A stretch of 64,000 bases of DNA from Anaeramoeba flamelloides (Eukaryota; Metamonada; Anaeramoebidae), in the NCBI GenBank assembly GCA_027625915.1, contig JANTQA010000063.1, positions 8,141,501-8,205,500 on the forward strand. The letters are read 5' to 3'. The notes under the pieces were generated by a model. The model did not search any database. It saw only the letters and a program-made list of their open reading frames with translations, and had not been told where the DNA came from. This document shows positions 11,185 to 23,332 of the stretch, in pieces; the stretch's first letter is position 1, and every line of letters begins with the position of its first letter. A program made the translations under genes and the position numbers.

Positions 11185-12595
11185 TACCAATGTTTGAACG
11201 TCTTAAGGGAGTAGCTACACCATAAAGTATGATAAAAATTTGAAAGAGATGAGATAAGAGCATTTTATTTTAGTAGCGTGTGATCCGAGATTCTCTAAAA
11301 ATTTATTTTTAAAAAAATTATTTGATATTTTTTTTTTAGTAATGTTAAACAATGAAAAAAAAAGAGAATATATTGATAAAATAGTTTCTGTTTTATTTTT
11401 TATTTTATTAAAATAAACTTAATTCCAAAAATTTTGGCATGAGTTTAAACAGTCGAAAGAATAGCAATATCATACTTTACATCCAATTTAGAAATAATTT
11501 TGATTTTACAAACTATTTCTTATTTTTGTCTTTTTTGTTTTGGTTTTCATTTTCTTTTTTTCGAGTTACTTAATCTGTTTCATTAGATCTGGAATTTTTT
11601 TTCCAATGGTTGATAGAATGTTACTGTTGAGTTTCTTAAATTGAAAAATCCACATACAATTGGTCCATGGTATCTTATCATTTGATCGATCAACAATTGT
11701 TATTGGGATTTTAATAAATTTACCAATACATTTTTTATTGAGCGAGTTTCCAATATTTTTAACACACTGATTTTGATTTTTATTGTTTTATATTATTTCT
11801 TTTATTTGGATGGAAATGATTACTTATAAAAGCATTAATAGTATGTGACTTAAATGTGATTTTATATTACGTTTGGAAAAATATAATAAATTGAGTTTTT
11901 GTTTGCCTATTTTTGATTTTCTGATATTTCCAAATTTTTAGAATGGGGTTTAGTTTTTTTTTGGGAGAAGATAATTTTTGATTCTTAGAATAAAACTGAT
12001 AGCTATTTTTTAAGTTTAAAATTTGATAAAATATAATCATATTCACTTCTCCAATTCCACCAAATCCAACTATTTACAATCCGAACAAATAATGTTTTGG
12101 GATAATTATTATATTTTTTTGGAATCCTTCTAGCTATTTAAACTCTATTCATATTTCCTTTTGTGATTCTCTCAATTGTAATGTTGTTATTCTTTTTAAA
12201 CAAAATCCATTAATCCCAAATGACACTGATAAAAAATTCTTTCTAATTGTTTTTGTCTCATGAGGTAAAAAAATTCAAAAATGATGAAAAAATAAAAAAT
12301 GAAAAAATTAAATGACACAATAGAATGTTGAGATAAGGATAAAAGATAAGTCATTCAACATCCCAAACACTATTTTAAGCAATTAAACTTGACATTCTAT
12401 GGTGGTAATTTCTTCGAGACTTTTGAAAAAAAAATTTGAAAAAATCTAATGAATGAAGTACTTTAAATAATAAAAATCAATGAAATAAAACCAAAGTAAA
12501 AAATGTTATTTTGTGATCCCTTTCAAAATTGCAAAAAATTGAAAAATTTTCCTTTACCATGGCTACTCCCTTGACGGCACTCGACAGCATCCAAC
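11185..12595. repeat. Possible family J element with inverted ends, about 1.4 kb
   Basis: The word CTTAAGGGAGTAGCTACACC near 11201-11220 is matched in inverted orientation by GGCTACTCCCTTGACGGCAC at 12560-12579. The CTTGACGGCAC motif recurs near 12812, 20914 and 63191, and more loosely near 30120. The interior includes a probable G element (11411-11952). No transposase frame is visible. Boundaries are tentative. Confidence 0.3.
11411..11952. mobile_element. Probable family G MITE, diverged
   Basis: The left end reads AAATAAACTTAATTCCAAAA, a close match to other G ends. The right end (TTTTTAGAATGGGGTTTA) is a weaker inverted match. Length is near that of the 615-bp copies at 35357 and 50227. 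The right end is the doubtful part. Confidence 0.4.
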
Positions 12596-13016
12596 TTTAG
12601 TTTTTTTTTTTGATTTTTTTTTTGATTTGGAAAATTACTAGTTTTTCAAAACAAAAACAAGAATTTTAATAAAAAAATCTAGGTACTTAACTGTATTCAA
12701 AGAATTGTATAAAATCTATGGTTTTTCCAAATTATATAGAAAACCTCAAAAAAAACCAGAACACTTTCCAAATAAAACAGCAAACCGCAAGAAAACTTAG
12801 TACTCTACGGTACTTGACGACACTAGGTGACACAAAAGTTTGTTTATATTGTTATTATACTTTTAATTTTTTATATATTCAAGACCTTTCCACCCAGAAC
12901 TATTTATTATTAAATTTTCATTATATTGATTTCGATTTTTATTAAAAAATTACAAGCTTTTTACTTACCAGTTGATATTGTCATTCTCTTTTTATGAAAA
13001 ATTTAAAATTTTGGTA
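12596..13016. other. Spacer holding one J-type end motif
   Basis: Contains CGGTACTTGACGACACTAGG at about 12807-12826, a relative of the J ends at 12570 and 20914. A 75-codon plus frame at 12718-12945 covers this repeat and is not protein-like in its second half. Confidence 0.4.
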
Positions 13017-13512
13017 TAGAGTAGGGAAAAAAATACCGGACATGAAAAAAATCTAGGACAAGATTTTTAATTGTGAGTATTAGTAAAATTTTTGTCTAAT
13101 TTCAATGAAATCCTTATTACAAATAACCAATTTTTTTATGAGATTAGTAATAAACCTACCTAAAGTCCATCAAAGTAAGGTGTCTCTAGAATACTCAAGT
13201 AATTGTTTGATAGCCATAATTTTGATCAACTTTTTTTGAAAAACAATCGAGTTTTATCGAGGTTTACTAGAGTTTGGAAAATGATATTTTTTCTTCTTGT
13301 TATTTGATTGATTGAATGGTGTTTTGAACAAGTGTGATTTCATCAATCGTCATTCTAATAAGTGGGGGGGTTATAATTGAAAAAGTTCGATTCTGAAAAA
13401 AAGGAATTTGATTGTAAATAAATGGAATTACACAATAATTTTACTAATATTCACAATTAAAAATCTTTTCCCGGTTTTTTTTCATGTACGGTATTTTTTT
13501 CACTGATCTATT
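13017..13512. mobile_element. Family C MITE, about 495 bp
   Basis: Begins TAGAGTAGGGAAAAAAATAC, then CGGACATGAAAAAAATC and GGACAAGATTTTTAATTGTG. It ends with the inverted counterpart (CAATTAAAAATCTT, then CGGTATTTTTTTCACTGATC and TA). TA lies at both borders, in keeping with an IS630/Tc1/mariner-type insertion. It carries a run of seven G near 13364. No coding capacity. Confidence 0.8.
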
Positions 13513-14911
13513 GTTAAACCCAATAATTTCTAATTTCTTTTTGAGTCAATATCTTATTTTCTACATTGAAAAACCAACTTTGTCTATTTTTGCTTCAGTT
13601 CCATAAATTAAACTAGGGGAGTGTGGGTTAATTATATAAAATTTTGGCAACTTTTTTATTAACAATCCAAACACATACCCTATTGAATCTTTTTAGATGA
13701 AATTAAATGGTCATATATTGGTTGAGTAATGCACACCAAGTTAAAATTTGTAATTTTAATCCATTAGAGAATTTTTATTGATTAAGAATCAATTTTATTT
13801 TTTATAAAATTTTAAAGTCCGACTATTAGTTTAAAATCAAAAAATTGGAATTTTTTTAAATTAACTTTTTTTCAATATTTCCAAGTAATAGTTTTGAAAC
13901 AAATATTTGGATTGGGTTTGAATAGTAATCATTTTTACATTTTCAGATAACCTTTTGTTCCTCTGGTTTTTGAATAAAGAGATTGAACAAAAATGTCAAA
14001 AATAAATAATAATTTTTTGCTTTTATATTGGTACTCGAGCTTTAATTTTATTTTTTAAAAGTTTTTTTTGAGTTTGCCTTATTGTAAACCCTAATAACTC
14101 TATTTCCAGGCTTTAAACAGTAAAAATGTCGAGAAAAACCCTCTTGAAAGGGTTTCCAAATCCCCAATAAATATATCAACTGAGAATAGATTTTAAAAAA
14201 AATTGGTAAATTTTTACCCTTCAATAATTTGTAAAATTTACCCTTCAAATCTATAAACACAAAAACATTCCCCAAGATCTTTTAACTATTACTTTTACAG
14301 TTACTTTTAAAAGTTTGAAATGTTTTTAAAAAATTGAACTTGTTCTTGAAAATGGTTTAAAGTTCATTTATTTTTTAAAAATTTTCTTGTAAAAATCTAT
14401 TTTGAAACTTTAATTTTATGATTATAACTTGGGTTTTAACTTTTAAAATAATAATTATTTTAATCCAATTTTTTAGAATCAAAATTCTTTTTGAAAAGTC
14501 AAGACAAAAAAAGATAATTCCCAAACACCACCATTGAAACTGTAGTCCTTAAAACCCATCAAGATTTACTTAAAAAGTTAGTTAGGAATAAACGGGAAAC
14601 AATTTCTAAAGCCAACAATTATACTTCAAGCTTTTTATAAAATTCCATGAAAAACGTTAGTACTGATCTCTTCAGGGATATCAATTTTAAAATCATCATT
14701 TGTGTCAATCAACATTTTATTTTTGATCAGACCATTTTTAAGTAGACCATTATAACCATTCCAAAATTATTCTCGCAACTAATTTGGCTTAAATGAAAAT
14801 TTTTATCATAAATTTTAACTTTTTTTGTTTTTTAACTGAATTAAGATTTTCAAAAGTTCATTTTTTCTAATTAATTTTTTTTTATTTTTAACAACTTTTG
14901 AAACAGGTGAA
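13513..14911. other. Intergenic region upstream of the PH-domain gene
   Basis: About 1.4 kb without a convincing gene. A minus-strand 75-codon frame at 14048-14275 was considered, but it lacks family features and supporting splice sites. The 3' part should hold the promoter of the PH gene. Confidence 0.45.
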
Positions 14912-17900
14912 ATGACAAACAGAAAACCTAACACAAGTGGTGTTCTAAAGGAAGGTTTGCTCTTCAAAAAAGTTAGATCCCTTTCTTTACCTTCTATTTT
15001 TTTTTTTTTTAATTTTTAACCCCTTGTTAACTTTTCACAATTTTCTACCAACAAAAACATTCAAATCAAACAGGGAGGTGGCTTACTCAAAAAGGGTTAT
15101 TCTAAAAAATATTTCAAACTTGTGAAAGAACAAAAAAACATCTTTCTTCACTGTTATGCAAATGAAAAGAAAGTTGAACAAAACAAAAAAAGTGATACTT
15201 ATAATATCAAAACCGCAGATGAAATAGGATGGCAAACAGTCGAAAAAAAAGCCTTTTATTTGTTGTACAAGAAGAAAAAAGTGTTTTTTTATTCAGAAAC
15301 AAGCACAAAAGAAACAAACGATTGGGTAATGAAGATTGCAAAGGTAAAGCGATCTTTTTTTTTATTCCAAAAATGAATATTTTTATCATTTTTTACTGTA
15401 GTCAAAATAAAGCGTGCAGAAAATTTTAAGGCATGTTTCAAAATAAAAAGCGTGTTTTTTTGTTATAGAAGACAGATACATTAACCGATCAAAGAAACTG
15501 ATAATAAACCCTAAATAAATATGGTATTGGTTTCTTAAAGTTCTATTATTTAAAAAGAAATTCTAAAAATGAAGGATCAAATTGAAAAATTTATCTCAAA
15601 AAATAGAGTAAATTTTCAAGAAAATTTTACTCATCAATAAAACAAAAAAATTCAAAAAAATTGAGAATATTATGGAAAATTTTCAACTATGTGCATGAAT
15701 AATTTAAATTTTACTGAAAATAACCAGAACTTTACTTTCAAAATTGATTCGAACTTAGGTATACCATTTGGTAGTGGGTTGGATGTTACCTTGGTATAAG
15801 AATAAAAAAAATCACGGATAATATTTTGAAACACGGATAATAGTCTTTGTGCACGCATTATTTTGATCACTGTAACTATTTTTGAGAAAACCAAAACACT
15901 TTTCGAAAAAGGTATTTGAGAGCAATCAAAAAGAGTCAGATACAAAAAAAATGTCAATTTTCAAATTTTCTTCTCCAACAAGAAAATGGAATTTCCTTGA
16001 AATATAGAACTGTTTGTTTTGCTTGAATTTGACATTTTTTAGGATTTGCGAAATTTAAATGATCACTGAAAACCGTTTGAATGGTAGTAACACATTTAAT
16101 GAACTTTAAAGTCAACAAATAGAGAGAAATTGGAAAAAATTTTAAAATTTGTTTTTTTTTTTTTTTTTCATTTATTTACTGTTGGGGAAAACATTTTCTT
16201 TGATCCAAACCCAGATTTCCCCTTAAATTGTTAAAATATAAAATACTTGAATGTTGAATTCGAGCCAGTTTACTGATAAATTGCAATTTTTGTTTGGAAA
16301 TTTTTACTTGATTTTCCTTTTGTGAAGTTTTTATGCTCAAACTTTGAATAATGCCTTTTAAGAGGTCAAGTGTTAAGAAACTCTGTAAAATTAGTTGTTC
16401 TTCAAAATATTCTTTGTCAGGGACTGTTGGATAAGAAGCAATTTGATGATTTATAAAAATGGAAATTGAACTAAAAATTTTTTGAAATTTATTCGGATTT
16501 ATCAGTATTTCCAACAAAAATAATCTTTGGGGATATAAATAAGACACAATACGAAATTACTATTTGTTTCATAATAAATGGAACAAAATTTTCATTCAGC
16601 TTTCCAAAAAAAGATTTTAATAATCAAGCAACATTTCGAATTTGTATTTCTTAAAATCAGATTAAATTGTTAATTTACCCTTTTAGAATGGGGACTTTTG
16701 ATGTTTTTGGGATTAATTCTTGAGAGGTGTGTTTTTTTTTGGAAAGCTGAATGAAAATTTTGGTCTTTTTATTATACAATTAACAGTAATTTAGATCATT
16801 AGAGAAATCAATTGATTATAACAATTGAATTAAAATAAGTCTTGCTTTGTTTGAAAAGATCTCCAAATTTCTTTGACGAAGAAATCTTATGTTAGTGACA
16901 GATCAAGCGATTTGTAATCTTTTCGATTTCGTTTAATAGAAAAAACTTTTAAATGATCTGGATTGTTAAATACATCGGCCATTTTTGAGAGAAGATGCCG
17001 TTTTTGAACCAGGACAAATTCTCAGAAAAATAATGGTTTAATCCAGGTTTTAACATTAATTGATATATTTAAAGCAAAAAAAAAAAAAAACAAACAGAGA
17101 TATTAAATTACAATCTGTGTTTCTTTGGAAGTTTCTTGAAAAAAAAAAAAAAGATATACTGGTATTTGAATTTGAAGTGGGATAATATTTTCACTTGATT
17201 TTTATGATATATTTTTCTTGTGAAAATAGAGAGTTCAAAGAAGTAGATTGCAATTTGAGGTTTCAAACTTTATTTGAAAAAGGAAATTGAAAATGAACTG
17301 AAAATTAATCCCATTTGTAATTCAAATACCAGTAGAAGACGAAGTGAAAGTTTTTTCCCATTTTTAATTCAAATACCAGTAAGTTGTTATTTGAGGTGAA
17401 GGAAAGGATAGATAAATCGATTTGCGAATCAAATTAAAAGAAAATTCAGTTATTGTTTTGTTTGGATCAATAAAGTATTTTTGATTGTTTTTTTGTTCAA
17501 ATCAATTAATTTTTTTCGAAGGTCAGTTTGCTGTTCACCCAAGTTTCTTATATTAATGATTTTTATTTGAAGTGACTATTTATAAGTCGGTGATTTAGTC
17601 AAGTAACTAGTAACTCTTATTTATTATTTTTTTTCCCAAAGGTAACATCGTAATTATTTACACAAAGATCCAATTAAATAAGATAATGCAATTTTATTTA
17701 TCAACTTTATAAAAATGAATAATCATTTTTAGAAGATTTCATTTTTTCCAATTATATTTCAGTCAAAAGATCTGATCCTTTTTTGTTGGATTTTTGGGAT
17801 CAATTTAGAAAAAGAAAAATTTGTAAAAGTATTTAATTTTGAAGAAATATCACTTTTAGTAATTTTCAAGAGTTTGTATGAACAATAAACGTTGGAACTT

Positions 17901-20110
17901 TAAATCTTATTTTAAAAATAAAATACAAATTAATCAAATACTGAATCCTTGAATATCAGAAAAAATTTTAATGATTTCTATTTTATTCACAAATATTTAT
18001 TAAATTTCTTGAAATTTAAAAGATTATTCAATATTCTTTTTCAAATATCAAGAGTATAAACAAAGAACTATTTGTATTAAAATCAGTTATTTGATAATAT
18101 CGATTTTTTTTTTTTTATTAGAAATATGTATTTGAATTTGTTTTATTTGTTGGAAAATCTTCAAAAAATTGAGAAATAATTGTAAAGTTTATTTGATTCA
18201 TTTAATCTTTGGGCTGTTAATGGCTTACTAAAAAAATTAAGACTGAGTTAATTATTGATTATAAATAATAAAATTAAAAAGTATTTCTCAAGATTATAAG
18301 TTGAATTTTCGAGGTTTTAAAAAAGTATTTTGGGAGAATTTTTAATTCAATTGTTTGGTTCTTTTTCTCTGATTTTTTTATTCACTAAAAAGGAAAAAAT
18401 TGTTTTCAACTATTCTTTGAATCAAAAAATTATATTTTTTACAAGTCTAAATAATTATTGTATTTTTTTTTTGAAATTAAGTAGATTTTTTAAACCGAGT
18501 TATTATAGAACTTAGTGGTTTTGTTTTTAAAGTGTATTTTTGTACACTTCCTTTACAGACAATAATATTTCAATATTCGTTGATAGAAAATAATTTTTTT
18601 TTAAATAATTCAGAAATATATTGGATTTTGAACTTTTCAAAAATGAAAAAATGGACCAGACTTTTAAAAACAAGAATTCATTTCTAAAAATAGTATATTA
18701 AAAGTAAGTTTGATATTGTAGTAATCAGATTTTTACTTTGTTTTTTAATTTTAAGATGTTGTAAAATTTTTTGAAATTGCTATTGGATTTACTTGAATAT
18801 TTTTTTAGTTTACTTTCCCTTAATCTGAAAAATTCATAAGATTTCAAAAAAAAATATTTTATCAAAAAAAGATCATTATTTTTTTCACAAAATTGGGTGA
18901 TTTCAAAATACTTTTTCTTTGGAATTGATTTTTTTGTGATATAATATTTTATACACGAAAAGGTAAGTTTTTCGAAAAATGAATGGCATTTATACGAGAG
19001 ATTTACATTATCGTGTCTTCTGGTCTTTTAGATGTAAAAGTCTAATTATTTATATCAAAATTTTCTTATCTACCGTAACTCTTTCAATAGTTTATCCCAC
19101 CTTTTAAGCGACATGGTGTAATTTTAACAGTTGAATCGGAACTGGAAAAAAAAAGTACACTTCAACGACCAAATCTAACACAAAGCACAGTTGTTGAAAC
19201 AACATCGAATAAATATGATGAAGAACTGGAAAAAGAAAATGAAAAAAGTCATCAAAAAATTGAATCTTTGGTACAAACAAAGGAAACAAAAAAAATTACT
19301 GATATTACTGGAATGTTGATCTCTTTAAAAAAACAACAAGAACAATTACAAAATAAATCACCAAAAGATTTATTAAAAAAAGATGAAGACAACTTAAATA
19401 ACGAGAAAGAACAAGGGGAGAAAAAAGAAAAGGAAAAGGAAAAGGAAAATGAAAATGAAAATGAAAATGAAAATGAGAATGAAAACGAAAACGAAAATGA
19501 AGGGGGAAAGGAAAAGGAAAAAGAAAGAAAGAGTAAAGAAGAAGAACAAATAAAAGAGGGGTTAAATGAAAATAAATCAGATAAAATTGAAATTATTGAT
19601 CAAAGTGAAAAACCTAATCTATTGGATCAGTTAGATCAACTTAAAATAATGCACCAACAAAGCCAAAAGAATAACTACTATCAAAATGAACAACAATTAT
19701 CAGAATTAATAAAAAGGACAAAGACAACTGAAATAAAAAAGAATGAGCAAAATCAGGATACCACAATCCAAACAAAAACTGAAAATCAAAATTCTGAAAA
19801 ACCCTCAAATAATAAAACTGAAATTACCAAAAAAACAGTTATTAGTTCAATTCTATCAAAAAGTACAAATACATACCAAACCAAGGACATTTCTGAAATA
19901 TTAAATAGAGGCTCATCAAAAACAACAACTGCAACAACAAAAACAACAACAACAACAACAAATGTAAACGATATATTAGAAAAAATCCGTAATAATAAAG
20001 TAATATCATCATACGGAAAAAAAGATACAAAATCAACCAATTATCAAAGTTCAATAATAAAGAACCAGTCAATCGATGATTTGTTAAAGAATTTACAAAC
20101 AAAAAAATAA
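14912..20110 (+). CDS. PH-domain protein with long low-complexity tail, three exons, about 449 aa
   Basis: Exon 1 is 14912-14971 (ATG, 20 codons, ends KEGLLFKK). Exon 2 is 15074-15343 and joins in frame after a 102-nt GT-AG intron to give KEGLLFKK-GGGLLKKGYSKKYFKL, the start of a pleckstrin homology fold. The domain ends with the conserved tryptophan (residue 104, ETNDWVMKIAK) before a GTAAAG donor. The best continuation is exon 3 at 19091-20110, which opens right after a CTTTCAATAG acceptor in matching phase. It encodes FIPPFKRHGVIL and then a Glu/Asn/Lys/Gln-rich tail with an EN repeat at about residues 170-190 and a Thr-rich run near the C-terminus. PH domains usually bind phosphoinositides or proteins at membranes. 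The exon 2 to exon 3 link spans 3747 nt of transposon-rich intron and is the uncertain step; extra small exons inside cannot be excluded. Confidence 0.7.
15396..15872. mobile_element. Family A MITE, 477 bp, inside the PH-gene intron
   Basis: TA at 15394-15395 and 15873-15874. Left end CTGTAGTCAAAATAAAGCGT, right end inverted as CAGTGATCAAAATAATGCGT. Same orientation and nearly the same sequence as the copy at 5531. It begins 52 nt after the splice donor of exon 2. Confidence 0.87.
16273..16505. mobile_element. Family M MITE, 233 bp, inside the PH-gene intron
   Basis: TA-flanked (16271-16272 and 16506-16507). Starts CTGATAAATTGCAATTTTTG and ends with the inverted arm ATTCGGATTTATCAG. A second copy at 38021-38253 is also 233 bp; a third lies at 41038. 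Conserved inner words include GAAATTTTTACTTGATTTTC and GGTCAAGTGTTAAGAAAC. The 123-codon minus frame across this region is mostly MITE sequence. Confidence 0.8.
16556..16789. mobile_element. Family D MITE, about 234 bp
   Basis: Inverted arms of about 50 bp. The left arm includes AAAATTTTCATTCAGCTTTC and the right arm includes GAAAGCTGAATGAAAATTTT. The outer ends are TTACTATTTG and, inverted, TTACTGTTAA. Only one copy was seen in the window. It lies 50 bp from the M element in the same intron. Confidence 0.65.
17159..17379. mobile_element. Family E MITE with a duplicated right end
   Basis: Left end CTGGTATTTGAATTTGAAGT after TA (17157-17158). The inverted right end TTCAAATACCAG closes at 17332 before TA. 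A second copy of the right arm (TTTTTAATTCAAATACCAG) then ends at 17379, again before TA. The 174-bp unit matches the copy at 61743-61909. The extra arm suggests a partial tandem duplication or a second truncated insertion. Confidence 0.7.
17735..18840. repeat. Family L interspersed repeat, about 1.1 kb
   Basis: Co-linear with 40685-42900 once three MITEs are removed from that copy. Shared words include AAAAGATCTGATC, TATCACTTTTAGTAATTT, AATCTTTGGG and AATTCGTTGATA-like blocks, in the same order over the whole length. A partial inverted copy is at 59865-60000. No long open frame and no clear inverted ends, so its class is unknown. It lies in the large intron of the PH gene. Confidence 0.6.
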
Positions 20111-20744
20111 TTTTATTTTCTTTCATTTTTTTTTTTTAATTTATTATATCTCTTTTCTCTCTATCTCACCATCTCTCTCTTTTTTTAATTTATATGATGA
20201 ATATTTAAATAATATTTTTAAACTAAATAAATGAAAAAAATTAAAATTATTTTACAAAAACATTTTATATTATATTTACAATAAGACTGATCTTGTTTCA
20301 AAAAAAATACAACTCCTTAATGTTAATAACATTGATAACCTTTGATATTAATTTTACAACTTTAGTTTTCAACATACCATGCATTAATATAAGCAAGTGA
20401 AAAAGATTTTAATGGATTATATTTAATTTTATTAAAAAAAAATTCAAATTTTATAAAAATTTTTGAGCTGGTGTATAGGTACCTTACAATTATCCTTACT
20501 TCAAGTAGGTATTTTGAAAAAGATAAGATTTTTTAAAATTTTTTAAAAATCAAAAGTTTTAAAAAATATGAGTTTTTTTTTTTCGAAACTTTGGAAAAAT
20601 TAATTGTTTTAAAAAAGTGAGAAATTTTTTTTACTTATATCTTTTTATTTGATTTATCTCATTTTTAAAACTGAAAATAAAAAAAAAAAATTTATTTATT
20701 TATTTATTGTTGAAGAGAGTAAATAACTTTTCTCCTTTGTACAA
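20111..20744. other. 3' flank of the PH-domain gene
   Basis: A T-rich and CTCT-rich stretch follows the stop codon, then AT-rich sequence with AATAAA words near 20225. No gene was recognised. Confidence 0.45.
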
Positions 20745-20950
20745 TTAGGTTTTTTTTAATTTAAGAAATAAAAAGAAAATTTTTGAAATTTTTTTTATTA
20801 TTTTTTACCTGAAAAAAAACTGCTTTTAGCTTTTTCAAAATTGAAAAGAATTGATTAAAATCTTTGATTTTTCTCCATTCTTTTGAATTCTGGAAAATAT
20901 AGATACTCTAAGGTACTTGACGGCACTCGCATGACTTCTAAACTTTTTTC
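20745..20950. repeat. Family J repeat fragment
   Basis: Shares TTAGGTTTTTTTTAATTTAA, AGAAATAAA, ATCTTTGATTTTTCT and the terminal CTTGACGGCACT with 62756-63230. It looks like a shorter or decayed member of the same repeat. No open frame. Confidence 0.45.
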
Positions 20951-21040
20951 TACATTTTGTTAAAGAATCATAAATTTTCGAATCACTTATAAAAAAAATT
21001 GTAATTAAAAAAATATTGTTTTTCCTATTTCAAGTTTAAT

Positions 21041-21543
21041 ATTATAAAAAATACTTGACACCAAAAATAAACTTTGACTAGATTTTTATTTGTGGGGTAT
21101 TAATAATATTATTGTTTAATTGCTGAATATAAAAATCAATAATTTCACTCATTTAGTAATCAAAACTTTAAAATTATATCTTACCCACTTGTTGGAATGA
21201 TGATTAATTAAATTAAACTTGCCCAAAACAATATTTAATCAATCAAAAAAAAAAACGAATAAAAATATCATTTTCCAGATTCCGTAAACCTCAATAAAAT
21301 TCTATTTTTTTTTAAAAAAAAGTCGATCTACTTAGGCTTTCAAACAATTACTTGAGTATTCTCTAGAAACCCTCCTTTAAAGAAATCTTGGTAGGTTATT
21401 ACTCAGTTCATTTAAAATTTGGTTAGTTATAAAAAGGATTTTAGTTTTAAAGTAAAAAAAATTCCCTAACAATTTTCCTAATATTAACAATTAATAGTCT
21501 TTTCCAGTTTATTTTTTCATACCCGGTATTTTTTTCAAAACTA
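21041..21543. mobile_element. Family C MITE, decayed copy
   Basis: The right end (CCGGTATTTTTTTCAAAACTA) is well preserved. The left end (ATAAAAAATACTTGACACCA, then GACTAGATTTTTATTTGTG) is diverged. Length near 500 bp and interior words (TACTTAGGCTTTC, ACTTGAGTATTCTCTAGA) match the other C copies. Confidence 0.65.
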
Positions 21544-22094
21544 TCAATGATTTTTTAAATAATTTCTTTAATAGAAAATTAAGAAAACTCTTATGTTACC
21601 ATAACTTGAATTTACTAAAGCTCTCAAAAGATTAAAAATAGAATAACTTATGATAAATGATTGTCTATTGTTCATTTCAGATTTGTAATCTCATCACTCA
21701 ATTTATAAAAAAGCACAAGAGAAAGAATATTTTTGAAATCAAACCAATTATACAAAGTTTTTTAACATTTAAAAGAATAGAATGCTTGGTTCAAAGCTTG
21801 TGTAAAATAATTCTTAGAATTGGAAAATGAAGTGAAAATTTATAGATATTTATTATAATTTATCAGTATTGATATTTATACCACACAAAAAGTGGTAAAT
21901 TCACAATTTGTCGGCATTATATTTGTTATTTTTCGAGTTATGAGAATAAAGAAGGAAATTATGGACACTTCGACCCAGTGTTCTGTATGTATATGAATGT
22001 TATACAAAAAAAATCAATTACCTTACTGTGAAAACAATATTCTTAAAAAAACATTTTTTGTATTTTTCGCCCACTAAGCATTTGTTTTTTGTAA
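21544..22094. other. Upstream flank of the ankyrin gene
   Basis: AT-rich sequence without a coding frame; presumably holds the promoter of the ankyrin gene. No recognisable core element. Confidence 0.4.
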
Positions 22095-23038
22095 ATGTCA
22101 CAAGACCTAACTTCAAAAGAAATGAACTTACTCAGTAAAGGAGATTATCAAGAGATTGATAAGAAATTCCCAAAAGAAAAAATCAATTCCTTCCATCAAA
22201 AAAAGAAGACTACACCTATTTTTCAGGTCTTAATGAACAACCGCTCTTTTGAAATCATCAAATTAGTAATTTCAAAAGGTGCTGATCTCAATTTGTGTAA
22301 CGGACAAAATTATACACCTTTGCATTATGCGTGCCAAGAAAATTTCCCACGAAAGGTAATCGAATTATTTCTAGAAAATGGATCTCAAGTCAACCGGCAA
22401 ATTGAATCTTTAAAATGGACAGCCTTACATTTTGCATGTTCTGTGCGTTGTGATCATTCAGTTATTGATCTACTTTTGTTAAAAGGAGCAAGCCCACTTT
22501 TGTTGGACTGTAATAACAAAACACCAATCCATCTTCATTGTTCCGATTACCCCAAAATTAATTCTTTAAAACGATTATTTTCGGTGCTGAGCGAAGAACA
22601 GGTCAGCGATGTAATTAACCTGAAAGATCTTCATGGGTTTTCCATGCTACACCTTGTCTGTAGGAGTTGTCCGCAAAATGAGCTCTTGTCCTATTTAATT
22701 GGACTTGGTGCAGATTGTTCTTTAAAAAATGATAAGGGTTATACGCCATTACATTACCTTGCAATGAACAAAGACGGTTACGTTGGTGGCTCTTTAAAAC
22801 TGTTTTCAATTTCTCTAGATTATTTGAAGAACAATTTCCAGGTAGACAATATTTTTTGTTTATTTCTTTTTCTTTTTCTTTTTCTTTTTCTTTTTTCATT
22901 TTCTTTATTAATTCTCCATTCCCCCAATACTGATATTATTGTTTTTTTCTTAAAATATAGCCAATACTTGAAATAGCAAAAGAAAATTCAAACGACACAT
23001 TTCTAATTGACTACCAAGAAATTGTTTCTCAAAATTAA
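22095..23038 (+). CDS. Ankyrin-repeat protein, two exons, 274 aa
   Basis: Exon 1 is 22095-22841 (249 codons, ending DYLKNNFQ). A 119-nt GT-AG intron (22842-22960, with a TTTTTC repeat) leads in frame to exon 2, 22961-23038 (PILEIAKENSNDTFLIDYQEIVSQN, stop TAA). Reading through the intron instead gives a Phe/Leu run, which supports splicing. Ankyrin repeats are visible at about residues 39-68, 72-101 (YTPLHYACQ), 107-136 (WTALHFACS), 141-170 (KTPIHLHCS), 180-210 (FSMLHLVCR) and 214-245 (YTPLHYLAM). Nearly the whole protein is repeat, so it is probably a protein-binding adaptor. No second domain shows its pathway. Confidence 0.88.
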
Positions 23039-23332
23039 CAAATGCACATCCTCTTGATTATTCAAACACCAAAAAAATCATTTTTTTCTTTTTCTTTGAA
23101 TCATTTTTCTCGATTTTACAGAACACTTAATGAAGAAAAGTTTTAGTTCTGAATGTAAATATTTTTGATTGAAAAAAATAAATTTTTTTTTCATATTCTC
23201 TAATTTATTTGGCTGTTAACATTTATTAGTAAAACTTTTTTGAAGAATAACAATATAAGCGAATAGGCCCAAAAGCAATTAATTTGAAGATATTTTTGGG
23301 TTTTGATAGATAAATAATAATTAATCACCATA
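23039..23332. other. 3' flank of the ankyrin gene
   Basis: AT-rich sequence with AATAAA words near 23178. No gene seen. Confidence 0.4.

Noticed and set aside
16176-16547. A 123-codon minus-strand frame
   Set aside because: About two-thirds of it is the M MITE (16273-16505), whose other copies do not keep the frame open. It is repeat DNA in a host intron.
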